Source: an uncultured Lachnospiraceae bacterium (GTDB taxonomy: Bacteria; Bacillota; Clostridia; Lachnospirales; Lachnospiraceae). Taken from it: a stretch of DNA of 64,000 bases. The DNA lies in contig CANRHU010000002.1 in the NCBI GenBank assembly GCA_947630485.1, positions 41,398 through 105,397 of the forward strand, read 5' to 3'. The notes under the pieces were generated by a model. It made no database searches and was not told the origin of the DNA. It was given only the letters and a program-made list of their open reading frames with translations. A program made the position numbers and the translations under genes. This document shows positions 15,147-23,183 of this stretch, one piece after another (the first letter of the stretch is position 1; each line of letters begins with the position of its first letter).

Positions 15147-16178
15147 ATGAAACTATTGGTAACAGGCGGCGCCGGCTTCATCGGCGGCAATTTTGTGCAT
15201 TATATGGTGAACAAATATCCGGAGGATCAGATTGTGAATCTGGATCTTCTGACATACGCCGGCAATCTGGAGACCTTAAAGCCGGTGGAGGATAAGCCCA
15301 ACTACCGCTTCGTAAAGGGCGATATCGCCGACGAGCCGTTCATCATGGATCTGTTTGAGAAGGAGAAATTCGATATCGTCGTGAATTTCGCGGCGGAGAC
15401 CCATGTGGACCGCTCCATCACGAATCCGGGCATCTTCGTGCAGAGCAACGTGATGGGAACCCGCGTCCTTTTAGACGCCTCCCGCAAATACGGCGTGAAG
15501 CGCTACCATCAGGTGTCCACCGACGAGGTCTACGGCGACCTGCCGCTTGACCGGCCGGATCTGTTTTTCACCGAGGAGACGTCGCTCCATACCTCCAGCC
15601 CATACAGTTCCTCCAAAGCCAGCGCGGATCTGTTCGTTCTGGCGTATCACCGGACTTACGGGCTTCCGGTAACCATTTCCCGCTGCTCCAATAACTACGG
15701 TGCCTATCAGTTCCCGGAGAAGCTGATTCCGCTGATCATCAGCCGGGCCCTGGCGGACGAGGAGCTGCCGGTCTACGGCAAGGGGGAAAATGTCCGCGAC
15801 TGGCTGCATGTGCTGGATCACTGCGAGGCCATCGACCTGATCATCCGGGGCGGCCGGGTAGGAGAGGTCTACAACGTGGGCGGCCACAATGAGCGGACGA
15901 ACCTGGAGGTGGTGAAGACGATCCTTAAGGCGCTTGACAAGCCGGAGAGCCTGATCCGCTTTGTCACCGACCGGCCCGGCCACGACCGGCGCTACGCCAT
16001 TGACCCGACGAAGCTGGAGACGGAGCTTGGCTGGAAACCGAGGTACACCTTCGACACCGGCATCCGCCAGACCATCGACTGGTATCTGAACAACCGGGAG
16101 TGGTGGGAGCATATCATTTCCGGGGAGTACGCCAATTATTTCGATAAGATGTATGGGAAGCGGCTGGAGACGAACTGA
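15147..16178 (+). CDS. rfbB: dTDP-glucose 4,6-dehydratase
   Basis: A 343-residue short-chain dehydrogenase/reductase. The NAD-binding start is LVTGGAGFIGGNFVHY. Landmarks are AAETHVDRSITNP, the catalytic STDEVYGDL (Thr-Asp-Glu triad of the dehydratases) and YSSSKASADLFVLAYHRTYG with the Tyr-x-x-x-Lys pair. It converts dTDP-glucose to dTDP-4-keto-6-deoxyglucose. GAGAGGA precedes the ATG. The gene lies between rfbA and rfbD on the same strand and has normal family length. Confidence 0.97.
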   Translation: MKLLVTGGAGFIGGNFVHYMVNKYPEDQIVNLDLLTYAGNLETLKPVEDKPNYRFVKGDIADEPFIMDLFEKEKFDIVVNFAAETHVDRSITNPGIFVQSNVMGTRVLLDASRKYGVKRYHQVSTDEVYGDLPLDRPDLFFTEETSLHTSSPYSSSKASADLFVLAYHRTYGLPVTISRCSNNYGAYQFPEKLIPLIISRALADEELPVYGKGENVRDWLHVLDHCEAIDLIIRGGRVGEVYNVGGHNERTNLEVVKTILKALDKPESLIRFVTDRPGHDRRYAIDPTKLETELGWKPRYTFDTGIRQTIDWYLNNREWWEHIISGEYANYFDKMYGKRLETN

Positions 16179-16309
16179 GCGATATACTGGAAGCAAAATG
16201 AACTGAACGAATGCGGCGGGTATTGAAAATATGTGTAACCGATTCGTGAGGGAGCCGTGGATATGGGAAAGCTCGGAAACGATCCCAGAGATAAAGGAGA
16301 ATGATGAAA

Positions 16310-17152
16310 ATGAAAGTCCTGGTGACGGGCGTCAAAGGCCAGCTGGGCCACGACGTGGTAAATGAACTGAAAAAGCGCGGGCATACCGCGATCGGCGTGG
16401 ATATTGACGAGATGGATATCACGGACGCCGCCTCTGTAGAGCATGTGATAAAGGAAGCGGCTCCCGACGCCGTGATCCACTGCGCGGCTTACACGGCGGT
16501 GGACGCGGCGGAAGACAACGAGGATCTTTGCCGCCGCGTCAACGCGGGCGGTACGGCAAACATCGCGCAGGTCTGCGGGGAACTGAACTGCAAGCTCATG
16601 TACATCAGCACCGATTACGTCTTTAGCGGCCAGGGCACCCGCCCCTGGGAGCCGGACGACGAGCGTCAGCCGCTCAACGTCTACGGCCAGACCAAATACG
16701 AGGGCGAACTGGCGGTGGAGCGGCTTGAGAAATATTTTATTGTCCGCATCGCCTGGGTCTTCGGCGTCAACGGAAAGAATTTCATCAAGACCATGCTGAA
16801 TCTGGGCAAGACCCGGGATACCCTGACCGTGGTCTGCGACCAGATCGGTTCGCCAACCTATACTTATGATTTGGCGCGCCTTCTGGTGGATATGATCGGG
16901 ACCGACCGCTACGGCCGCTATCACGCCACCAACGAGGGCCTGTGCAGCTGGCACGAATTCGCCGTGGAGATCTTCCGCCAGGCCGGCATGAACGTAAATG
17001 TGATTCCGGTTACCAGCGACCAGTACCCGGCGAAAGCGAAGCGGCCCGCCAACAGCCGCATGGACAAGTCGAAGCTGGACGCGTCGGGGTTTGAGCGGCT
17101 GCCGTCGTGGCAGGACGCGCTGGGACGATATCTGAGGGAGCTGGGATACTAA
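16310..17152 (+). CDS. rfbD: dTDP-4-dehydrorhamnose reductase
   Basis: A 280-residue reductase of the RmlD family. VLVTGVKGQLGHDVVNEL binds the nicotinamide cofactor. AAYTAVDAAEDNEDLCRRVN, STDYVFSGQG and YGQTKYEGE carry the conserved and catalytic residues. It performs the last step to dTDP-L-rhamnose. The start at 16310 has AAGGAGA about 9 bases upstream; two in-frame ATGs a few codons earlier lie too close to it. The epimerase gene rfbC, which normally sits in this cluster, is absent. A terminator follows at 17222-17266. Confidence 0.95.
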   Translation: MKVLVTGVKGQLGHDVVNELKKRGHTAIGVDIDEMDITDAASVEHVIKEAAPDAVIHCAAYTAVDAAEDNEDLCRRVNAGGTANIAQVCGELNCKLMYISTDYVFSGQGTRPWEPDDERQPLNVYGQTKYEGELAVERLEKYFIVRIAWVFGVNGKNFIKTMLNLGKTRDTLTVVCDQIGSPTYTYDLARLLVDMIGTDRYGRYHATNEGLCSWHEFAVEIFRQAGMNVNVIPVTSDQYPAKAKRPANSRMDKSKLDASGFERLPSWQDALGRYLRELGY

Positions 17153-17221
17153 GGGATTATGACCTCCGTGACAGCATATGCCTTACAAAGAGAAAACAAA
17201 GAAAACCTATTAAAATACGCC

Positions 17222-17266
17222 AAAATCCGGGATGTTCTCCTGAAAAAGAGAATTTCCCGGATTTTT
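17222..17266 (+). terminator. Strong terminator of the rfb operon
   Basis: AAAATCCGGGA (17222-17232) pairs with TCCCGGATTTT (17255-17265). An inner TTCTC/GAGAA pairing extends the stem, and the 3' arm runs into a T run. Confidence 0.85.
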
Positions 17267-17359
17267 GGCCTGTTATAAGCAAAGAAATAAATAAAAGGTA
17301 TCCGGGCTGAAAGGGCGCCGTCAGCACATTTTCTGTAAAGATGATTCCCGGCGCTGCCG

Positions 17360-17695
17360 CTACAGCTCCCCCGCGATTTTTGACAAAGCCTTGATAATGG
17401 CTAAATACCGTTTGTACTGGGGTTCGCCGGCCTTTTTTGCCTCGTGGATGATGCTGATTACAACGGGATCGGATTCGGGCAGGTTCTCCTGAAGGAGATA
17501 ATCAGGCGAGAGGTTCAATTTGTCGCAAATCACTACAAACGTATCCAGCGACATCTTTTTGGTTCCGCGTTCAATGTTGCCGTAAAAGGAGGCGGAGATG
17601 TCGCAGATTTCTGCTGCCTGCTCCTGGGACAGGCCGTGTTCCAGGCGGCAGCGCTTGATTTTCTGACCGATTTCATAATAGTCGAGGTATTCCAT
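17360..17695 (-). CDS. XRE-family regulator, candidate pilus repressor
   Basis: A 111-residue protein with an N-terminal Cro/cI helix-turn-helix (IGQKIKRCRLEHGLSQEQAA, then ICDISASFYGNIERGTKKMS) at residues 8-65. The C-terminal tail (80-111) is short and probably dimerises. It is divergent from the Tad pilus operon. The 325 bases between them carry several copies of a TAGAATTA-type dyad, including one at 17747-17769 just upstream of its own start. The same dyad recurs at the surface-protein promoter at 34.5 kb. I infer that this protein binds the dyads and controls itself, the pilus and the surface protein. Confidence 0.85.
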   Translation of the reverse strand: MEYLDYYEIGQKIKRCRLEHGLSQEQAAEICDISASFYGNIERGTKKMSLDTFVVICDKLNLSPDYLLQENLPESDPVVISIIHEAKKAGEPQYKRYLAIIKALSKIAGEL

Positions 17696-17746
17696 AAGTT
17701 TCCATTCCTTTCGTAATAGTTTATTTTACCTAGGAAAATAAGATAC

Positions 17747-17769
17747 AATAATTCTCTGATGGAATTATT
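17747..17769. promoter_or_regulatory. Operator-like dyad near the XRE gene start
   Basis: AATAATTC (17747-17754) and GAATTATT (17762-17769) form an inverted repeat with a 7-base gap. A partial copy, TCTAACAGAATTAT, follows at 17775-17788. Position suits autoregulation of the divergent XRE gene. Confidence 0.45.
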
Positions 17770-17885
17770 TCATGTCTAACAGAATTATATCCATGGGGAA
17801 AGTCCTTGATTTAGAGCGACGTTTCGAACGAGGTTTCCAGAGTGCTCCCGGAAAACGGTAAGGGAGGTATGGAATTATTTCAATA

Positions 17886-17936
17886 ATAATTCTAATAGAA
17901 TTATATATTGACTAATAGAATTATTTGGGATATAAT
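17886..17936 (+). promoter_or_regulatory. Promoter and operators of the Tad pilus operon
   Basis: The near-perfect palindrome ATAATTCTAATAGAATTAT lies at 17886-17904. TTGACT (17908-17913) and TATAAT (17931-17936) follow with a 17-base spacer containing a further TAATAGAATTAT (17913-17924). The arrangement matches 34484-34534 position for position: in both, the dyad begins 22 bases before the -35 box. Confidence 0.75.
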
Positions 17937-18020
17937 TCATGCGTGAATACTTTTTAAGATTTGCAGTTAGTAATACATCTGAATATTCACGGAAGAGAAG
18001 TGAATCAAGGGGGCAACAGA

Positions 18021-19082
18021 ATGAAGATTAGACTTGCTGTTCTTGAAAGTGATCAGGGATATCTGGCCCGTATTGCGGCTGTCTTTAACGTCAGATACGC
18101 AGATAAGTTTGAGATCTATTCTTTTACAGATAAGGACTTCGCTTTATCTACTCTCGATACCTCTAAAATTGATGTGCTGGTCGCAAGCGACAACTTCCAG
18201 ATCGACGTGGATGCTCTTCCCAGAAGATGCGGTTTTGCTTATCTTGTGGATTCTGCCGAAGTGACGGAGTTGAACGGACAACGTGCGATTTGCAAATTCC
18301 AGAAAGTGGAGCTGATCTATAAGAGCATTCTCGGCATCTACTCCGAGAAGGCAGGCTCCATGCTGGGAATGAGGCAAGACGACGCTAATAGCCGTCTGGC
18401 GGTTTTCCATTCTCCGGCGGGAGGAACCGGCACCTCGACGATGGCCGCGGCCTGCGCGCTGCATGCCGCGGCTGTGGGACGCAAGGCTCTGTATCTGAAT
18501 CTTGAGAAATATGGTTCGGCGGATATTTTCTTTACGGCGGACGGACAGTTCGATTTCAGTGATGTGATCTATGCACTCAAGAGCCGCAGAACAAATCTGT
18601 CCATGAAGCTGGAAAGCTGTGTCAAACAGGATCCCAGAGGCGTAGACTTCTTCTCAAAGCCGAGAGTGGCGCTGGATATGCTGGAGCTTAGAGGGGAGGA
18701 CATTCTGCGTCTGCTTGGTGAGTTAAAATCCGCGGGAACCTACGATCTGATAGCTGTCGATATGGATTTTGGCATGGATAAGGATGCGCTGGCAGTCTGT
18801 AGGATGGCTGATTCCATCGTGTGGATCAGTGATGGCTCGGAGACGGCCAATGAAAAGATCCTGCGCGCTTATAAGGCTCTCTCTATCATGGAGCACGATG
18901 CGGACGTACCGCTGCAGAACCGGATTCAGATGGCCTATAACCGTTTCAGCAATAAAACCGGCCATCTGCTAGACGGCGTAGAGATCCATAGTCTGGGCGG
19001 CGCCCCGCGGTATGCGCACATGCCGGCAGCGGCGGTGGTGGAGCAGCTATCGAAGCTTGCTATGTTCGACGCGATGATGTAG
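18021..19082 (+). CDS. TadZ/CpaE-like pilus-localising ATPase homologue
   Basis: A 353-residue protein. Residues 1-115 resemble a receiver-like domain (KIRLAVLESDQGYLARIAAV) without clear phosphorylation residues. Residues 125-353 are a MinD/ParA-type fold. The P-loop reads FHSPAGGTGTSTMAAACALH, so both lysines of the usual KGGxGKS/T motif are missing and nucleotide hydrolysis is doubtful. TadZ proteins place the pilus machine in the cell and are often atypical ATPases. AAGGGGG lies 7 bases before the ATG. It is the first gene of the Tad operon. Confidence 0.85.
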   Translation: MKIRLAVLESDQGYLARIAAVFNVRYADKFEIYSFTDKDFALSTLDTSKIDVLVASDNFQIDVDALPRRCGFAYLVDSAEVTELNGQRAICKFQKVELIYKSILGIYSEKAGSMLGMRQDDANSRLAVFHSPAGGTGTSTMAAACALHAAAVGRKALYLNLEKYGSADIFFTADGQFDFSDVIYALKSRRTNLSMKLESCVKQDPRGVDFFSKPRVALDMLELRGEDILRLLGELKSAGTYDLIAVDMDFGMDKDALAVCRMADSIVWISDGSETANEKILRAYKALSIMEHDADVPLQNRIQMAYNRFSNKTGHLLDGVEIHSLGGAPRYAHMPAAAVVEQLSKLAMFDAMM

Positions 19083-19095
19083 GCGGTGAGTATAT

Positions 19096-20334
19096 ATGGA
19101 TTACAATCAGGAACAGCAGTTCATAAATGAGATCAAAAAATACGTAAGCGAGACACTTCCTTTAAGCAAGATGGAGGACGCGGAGCTGGAAGAAAAGATC
19201 GAAGAGATCGTTATGCAGCGGCTAAGCGGTCAGTACTATCCCATTGGGCAGAAGGTTTCCATCGTGCAGCAGGTGTATAGTTCCATCCGCGGTTTTGGGC
19301 TTCTTGATACGATTATGCAGGACGATACGATCACCGAGGTCATGATCAACGGTCCGGATAATGTCTTTATTGAGCAGAATGGCCGTCTGTTTAGGCTGGG
19401 TAAAAAGTTTGAAAGCCAGCGCCGCCTTGAGGATGTGATTCAGAGAATTGTAGGTCTGGCAGGGCGCGAGGTCAATCAGGCTAATCCGATCTGTGACACC
19501 AGGCTTCCGGACGGTTCCCGTGTGAATGTGGTGCTTCCACCGATCGCCCTGTGCGGCCCAACGCTTACGATCCGTAAGTTTTCAAAAGAGCCCATGACCA
19601 TAGAAAAGCTGATTTCCTATGGTTCTATTACCCGCGAGATCGCCGATAAGCTGGAGCTTTTGGTCAGAGCCAAATACAATATTTTTATCAGTGGAGGTAC
19701 CGGTTCCGGCAAGACCACATTCCTGAACGCGCTTTCCAATTATATTCCGAAGGATGAGCGTGTCATCACGATTGAGGATTCCGCTGAACTGCAGATCACC
19801 GGCGTTGACAACCTGGTGAGCCTGGAAACCCGCAATGCCAACGCGTCTGGGGCTGGACAGATTACAATCCGCGATCTGATCAAATCATCGCTTCGTATGC
19901 GTCCGGAGCGTATCGTGGTAGGAGAGGTTCGCGGCGGCGAGGCGCTGGATATGCTGCAGGCTATGAACACCGGCCACGACGGTTCCCTTTCCACCGGTCA
20001 TGCCAATTCTACCCACGATATGCTGAGTCGTCTGGAGACCATGGTGCTGCAGGGGGCGGACGGGCTTCCGCTGGAGGCCATCCGGCAGCAGATTGCTTCG
20101 GCTGTGGATATTATCATCCATCTGTCAAGGCTCCGCGACAAGTCCAGGAAGACCATGGAGATTACAGAGGTAGTTGGCTATGAGAACGGACAGATCATTC
20201 TGAATCCGCTGTATGTGTTTGAAGAAGATGAGAAGAGTACGCTGGAGAAGGTGTCAGGAAGCCTTAAGAGAACCAGGAACCCGATGAGGAATACATTTAA
20301 GCTTCAGCTGTCGGGAATACGGATGGAGATATGA
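19096..20334 (+). CDS. tadA: Tad pilus assembly/secretion ATPase (CpaF/TadA)
   Basis: A 412-residue type II/IV secretion ATPase. TIMQDDTITEVMINGPDNVF is typical of the CpaF N-terminal domain. The Walker A motif is FISGGTGSGKTTFL near residue 200, ERVITIEDSAELQI holds the Asp box, and GEVRGGEALDMLQAMNTGHD with STGHANS gives Walker B and the His box. It powers assembly of the Flp pilus at the inner face of the membrane. It lies 13 bases after the TadZ-like gene and the TadB-like gene begins 10 bases after its stop, so all are co-translated. Confidence 0.95.
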   Translation: MDYNQEQQFINEIKKYVSETLPLSKMEDAELEEKIEEIVMQRLSGQYYPIGQKVSIVQQVYSSIRGFGLLDTIMQDDTITEVMINGPDNVFIEQNGRLFRLGKKFESQRRLEDVIQRIVGLAGREVNQANPICDTRLPDGSRVNVVLPPIALCGPTLTIRKFSKEPMTIEKLISYGSITREIADKLELLVRAKYNIFISGGTGSGKTTFLNALSNYIPKDERVITIEDSAELQITGVDNLVSLETRNANASGAGQITIRDLIKSSLRMRPERIVVGEVRGGEALDMLQAMNTGHDGSLSTGHANSTHDMLSRLETMVLQGADGLPLEAIRQQIASAVDIIIHLSRLRDKSRKTMEITEVVGYENGQIILNPLYVFEEDEKSTLEKVSGSLKRTRNPMRNTFKLQLSGIRMEI

Positions 20335-20344
20335 GGTGAGAGAT

Positions 20345-21190
20345 ATGGCGGATTCAAAAAAGACGAAGGAACCGAAATATTTGCCGTCGCCGCTGAATAA
20401 TAAAATGCTGAATTATAAGGTTTATTATATGTCGGCGGGAGAAAAGGTACTGTATTTTCTTTTGACGTTCGTACTAGGCGGCCTGGTGGGCTACGTATTC
20501 TATGGAGGCCTGTTTAAGTACGATGGCGAGGCGACGATGGCGACTCACATAAGCAACATTGTGATCTTTACCGGGGTTGGCCTGATCGCTGCCAAGGTAT
20601 TTCTTCCCGCGATTGTTGAGAGCCTTCTCAAGAAACGAAACAAACAGCTGCAGAAACAATTCATGGATCTTTTGGAGGGGCTTTCCACGTCGTTGTCTGC
20701 CGGGAATACGGTGAACGATTCCTTTCTCAATGCCTGCAATGATATGAAAAACCAGTATACGGATGAAGACTATATCATAAAGGAACTGCAAGAAATCGCG
20801 GCGGGACTGAATAATGGGCGAACTCTAGAGGAGATGCTTGTAAATTTTGGCAACCGCAGCAACAATGAGGATATTCATAATTTCAGCAACGTGATGAGCA
20901 ACTGCTATCGTCTCGGTGGAAACTTCAAGGATGTGGTGAGGCGTACGAGAGGAATTATTGGAGATAAGATCGCTATTTCCGATGAGATTGACACGAAACT
21001 TGCTTCCAATAAGCTTCAGCACAACGCTATGTGCGTCATGCCCATCGTACTGGTCGCCATGCTGAAGGTGGCCAGCCCGAGCTTCGCCCAGAATCTTTCG
21101 TCATTTCTCGGGGTGCTTGTAACGACGCTGGCGGTTGGAATTTTTGTTGCCTCGTATTTCTGGGGGCAGAAGATTATAGATATTGGGTGA
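20345..21190 (+). CDS. tadB: TadB-like pilus platform protein
   Basis: A 281-residue type II secretion F-domain membrane protein. Hydrophobic segments lie near residues 30-50, 65-90, 225-250 and 255-278. The cytoplasmic F domain between them includes LQKQFMDLLEGLSTSLSAGN and a conserved NVMSNCYRLGGNFKDVV. Together with the TadC-like protein it forms the membrane platform on which the pilus ATPase acts. The ATG at 20345 has GAGGTGAG 5 bases upstream, which overlaps the stop of tadA. Confidence 0.9.
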   Translation: MADSKKTKEPKYLPSPLNNKMLNYKVYYMSAGEKVLYFLLTFVLGGLVGYVFYGGLFKYDGEATMATHISNIVIFTGVGLIAAKVFLPAIVESLLKKRNKQLQKQFMDLLEGLSTSLSAGNTVNDSFLNACNDMKNQYTDEDYIIKELQEIAAGLNNGRTLEEMLVNFGNRSNNEDIHNFSNVMSNCYRLGGNFKDVVRRTRGIIGDKIAISDEIDTKLASNKLQHNAMCVMPIVLVAMLKVASPSFAQNLSSFLGVLVTTLAVGIFVASYFWGQKIIDIG

Positions 21191-21196
21191 CGGAAG

Positions 21197-22063
21197 ATGA
21201 GAATGATCGTATTGGCTGTGGGAACTGTGCTGTTGCTAGTGTTTATCGTGCTTTTGTTTAAAGGCTCCAAATATGACTATATGCTTGACCCGCTGGACGG
21301 AGATGATTTTCCGCTGAAAACGCTGTATTCAGCGGGGCTCGCGATTCAGGACTATAAGTTCGGCAGGCTCAGAGGAAAGATCGGTGATAAACTTCGCTTG
21401 GATTGCGCGCTGATTTATACGAAGCAATTTAGTGAATATTATGCGCGTATTATATGGGCACAGATGCTTTCCTTCGCCATGTTTTTCCCTGCCGCGGCGT
21501 TTGTCGCAGTGGGGTTTCTGTCGGAGGACATGACGCTTTTATGCCTTTTGACCGGGGTAGGAATGTGTTTGCTTTCAGCCTACTATTTCTATAATCATAC
21601 CGGAGAGAAGGTAAAGGAACGCAGGGAGGAGTGCGAGAAGGAATTCCCCAATGCCATATCGAAACTGGCCTTGATCGTCAATTCCGGCGTGATTCTGCAT
21701 GAAGCTTGGGAAATGGTTGCTTATGGGAAGGATGCGGTTTTTTATGACATGATGAAGAAATCATGCGAGGAGATGGACAACGGCAAATCCGATATCGATG
21801 CGATCCATGATTTTGGAGTAAGAACAAATTCAGATGATATTAAGAAATTTGCCTCGGCCCTGATCCAGAGTATTGAACGGGGCGGCGGAGATCTGCCGCA
21901 GTTTCTGGTGAATCAGTCGTCGGAGCTTTGGGCGAACCGCAGACAGGTTATGCTTCAGAAGGGCGAGGCGGCGTCCAGCGCGCTGCTCATGCCAATCGCG
22001 CTTATGTTCTTCGGCGTGATGATGATTGTTATCGCCGCGGCTATGCAGAGCTTCAGCTTATAA
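21197..22063 (+). CDS. tadC: TadC-like pilus platform protein
   Basis: A 288-residue membrane protein of the type II secretion F family, second partner to TadB. The N-terminal hydrophobic segment is followed by two central ones (about residues 88-105 and 110-130) and a C-terminal one (265-285). The F domain shows EKEFPNAISKLALIVNSGVI and FASALIQSIERGGGDLPQFL. It begins 7 bases after the tadB stop with GGAAG upstream. Confidence 0.9.
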   Translation: MRMIVLAVGTVLLLVFIVLLFKGSKYDYMLDPLDGDDFPLKTLYSAGLAIQDYKFGRLRGKIGDKLRLDCALIYTKQFSEYYARIIWAQMLSFAMFFPAAAFVAVGFLSEDMTLLCLLTGVGMCLLSAYYFYNHTGEKVKERREECEKEFPNAISKLALIVNSGVILHEAWEMVAYGKDAVFYDMMKKSCEEMDNGKSDIDAIHDFGVRTNSDDIKKFASALIQSIERGGGDLPQFLVNQSSELWANRRQVMLQKGEAASSALLMPIALMFFGVMMIVIAAAMQSFSL

Positions 22064-22116
22064 GGTATCAGCAAAACAGTGTTTTGTGGATATAAAAAAT
22101 CAAGGAGGTAGGAGAG

Positions 22117-22323
22117 ATGCTGGAATCGTTACTTTGGAGGGCAAGACTGGAAGCGACAAAGTGGCTGCGGAATGTGGCAGAGGATGAGAGCGGCGATACG
22201 AATTTTATTTCGATCCTGATTATTCTGGGAATCGTTATCATCCTGGCAGGTGTATTCATGGGCTTCAAAAATCAGATTGTCGAACAGGTTCAGGGAATAA
22301 TCACCGGTTTTACAATCCAGTGA
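22117..22323 (+). CDS. Flp-type pilin (Flp1-like)
   Basis: A 68-residue prepilin. A charged leader of about 26 residues ends in EDESG, and the hydrophobic pilin helix begins DTNFISILIILGIVIILAGV. Cleavage by the operon's prepilin peptidase is expected after Gly26, as in Gram-positive Flp1-like pilins. A short polar tail (KNQIVEQVQGIITGFTIQ) remains. AAGGAGGTAGGAG precedes the ATG, the strongest ribosome binding site in the operon, as expected for the major subunit. It is the only Flp-type pilin found in the window. Confidence 0.88.
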   Translation: MLESLLWRARLEATKWLRNVAEDESGDTNFISILIILGIVIILAGVFMGFKNQIVEQVQGIITGFTIQ

Positions 22324-22407
22324 TACCATGAGGCTGCGCTGTCCGGAACCGTTCAGAAGAGGGGGCAGCGCAGCTTGAGGTAACCAAGTACGATCCGGGA
22401 GGGCTAT

Positions 22408-23163
22408 ATGCGGTATGTTATCGCTTTTTTTACCGCGATATTAAGCGCGGGGCTTTCTTATATAACACTGGATAAGGATATTACTGACCGCCTGCGAATA
22501 CTGCGTCGCAGAGGTGAAATGGTGCCGAGCAGCGACAAAAGGTCTGCGCCTGAAGCGGTACTGGAGGACAGCGAAAGGCCTGCGCACGAAGCAGAACCGG
22601 GCGACAGCAAGAGGCTTGCAAAGAAGACAAAGGAAGTACTTACGGTCGTATGCTTTGTTCTGTCTTTTGCTGCAGCCATGCGTATTCTGACGAAACTGTC
22701 CGATGGAATTAATATCTGCAGAATGCTCTCTGCACTGGTCGGTCTGTTCGGGGTGGCCTGCATCGATTACCGGGAGCACCGGATTCCCAATATATTTCCG
22801 CTGGCGCTTGCCCTGATCGGGATTTTCTCTCTGGCCGCCGGATATATGACGGATCAGCAGGGTGCGGTTTCCTATATCATAAGCAGCGTGTTTGCAACTG
22901 TGGTTACGGTACTGTGCCTGACAGGTGCTTCCGTCCTGACCAATCATGGAATCGGCTTCGGCGATATTAAGACGATAGGCGCGCTTTCTATTATTGGAGG
23001 CGTATATACGATTTACGGAACGCTTCTGTTCGGTATACTGCTCTGTTCGGCGTTATCAGTGTATTTTTTTCTGACAAAGAAGAAGGAACTGAAGGAATCG
23101 CTTCCCTTTGGCCCGTTTATACTGGCTGGTTATCTTATAACGGTAATTATTTCAAAATATTAA
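22408..23163 (+). CDS. Prepilin peptidase, A24 (TadV/CpaA) family
   Basis: A 251-residue membrane aspartic peptidase. The two catalytic aspartates are Asp120 in CIDYREHRIPN and Asp186 in GIGFGDIK, the GxGD motif. Six or seven hydrophobic segments surround them. An unusual charged linker (residues 38-75, with repeats of ED/GDSxR) follows the first segment, where the family normally has little. It lacks the methylase Cys motifs of the longer PilD enzymes, as in Tad systems. It cleaves the Flp pilin and pseudopilins encoded beside it. Confidence 0.92.
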   Translation: MRYVIAFFTAILSAGLSYITLDKDITDRLRILRRRGEMVPSSDKRSAPEAVLEDSERPAHEAEPGDSKRLAKKTKEVLTVVCFVLSFAAAMRILTKLSDGINICRMLSALVGLFGVACIDYREHRIPNIFPLALALIGIFSLAAGYMTDQQGAVSYIISSVFATVVTVLCLTGASVLTNHGIGFGDIKTIGALSIIGGVYTIYGTLLFGILLCSALSVYFFLTKKKELKESLPFGPFILAGYLITVIISKY

Positions 23164-23183
23164 GAGAAAACGAGACTGGAATT

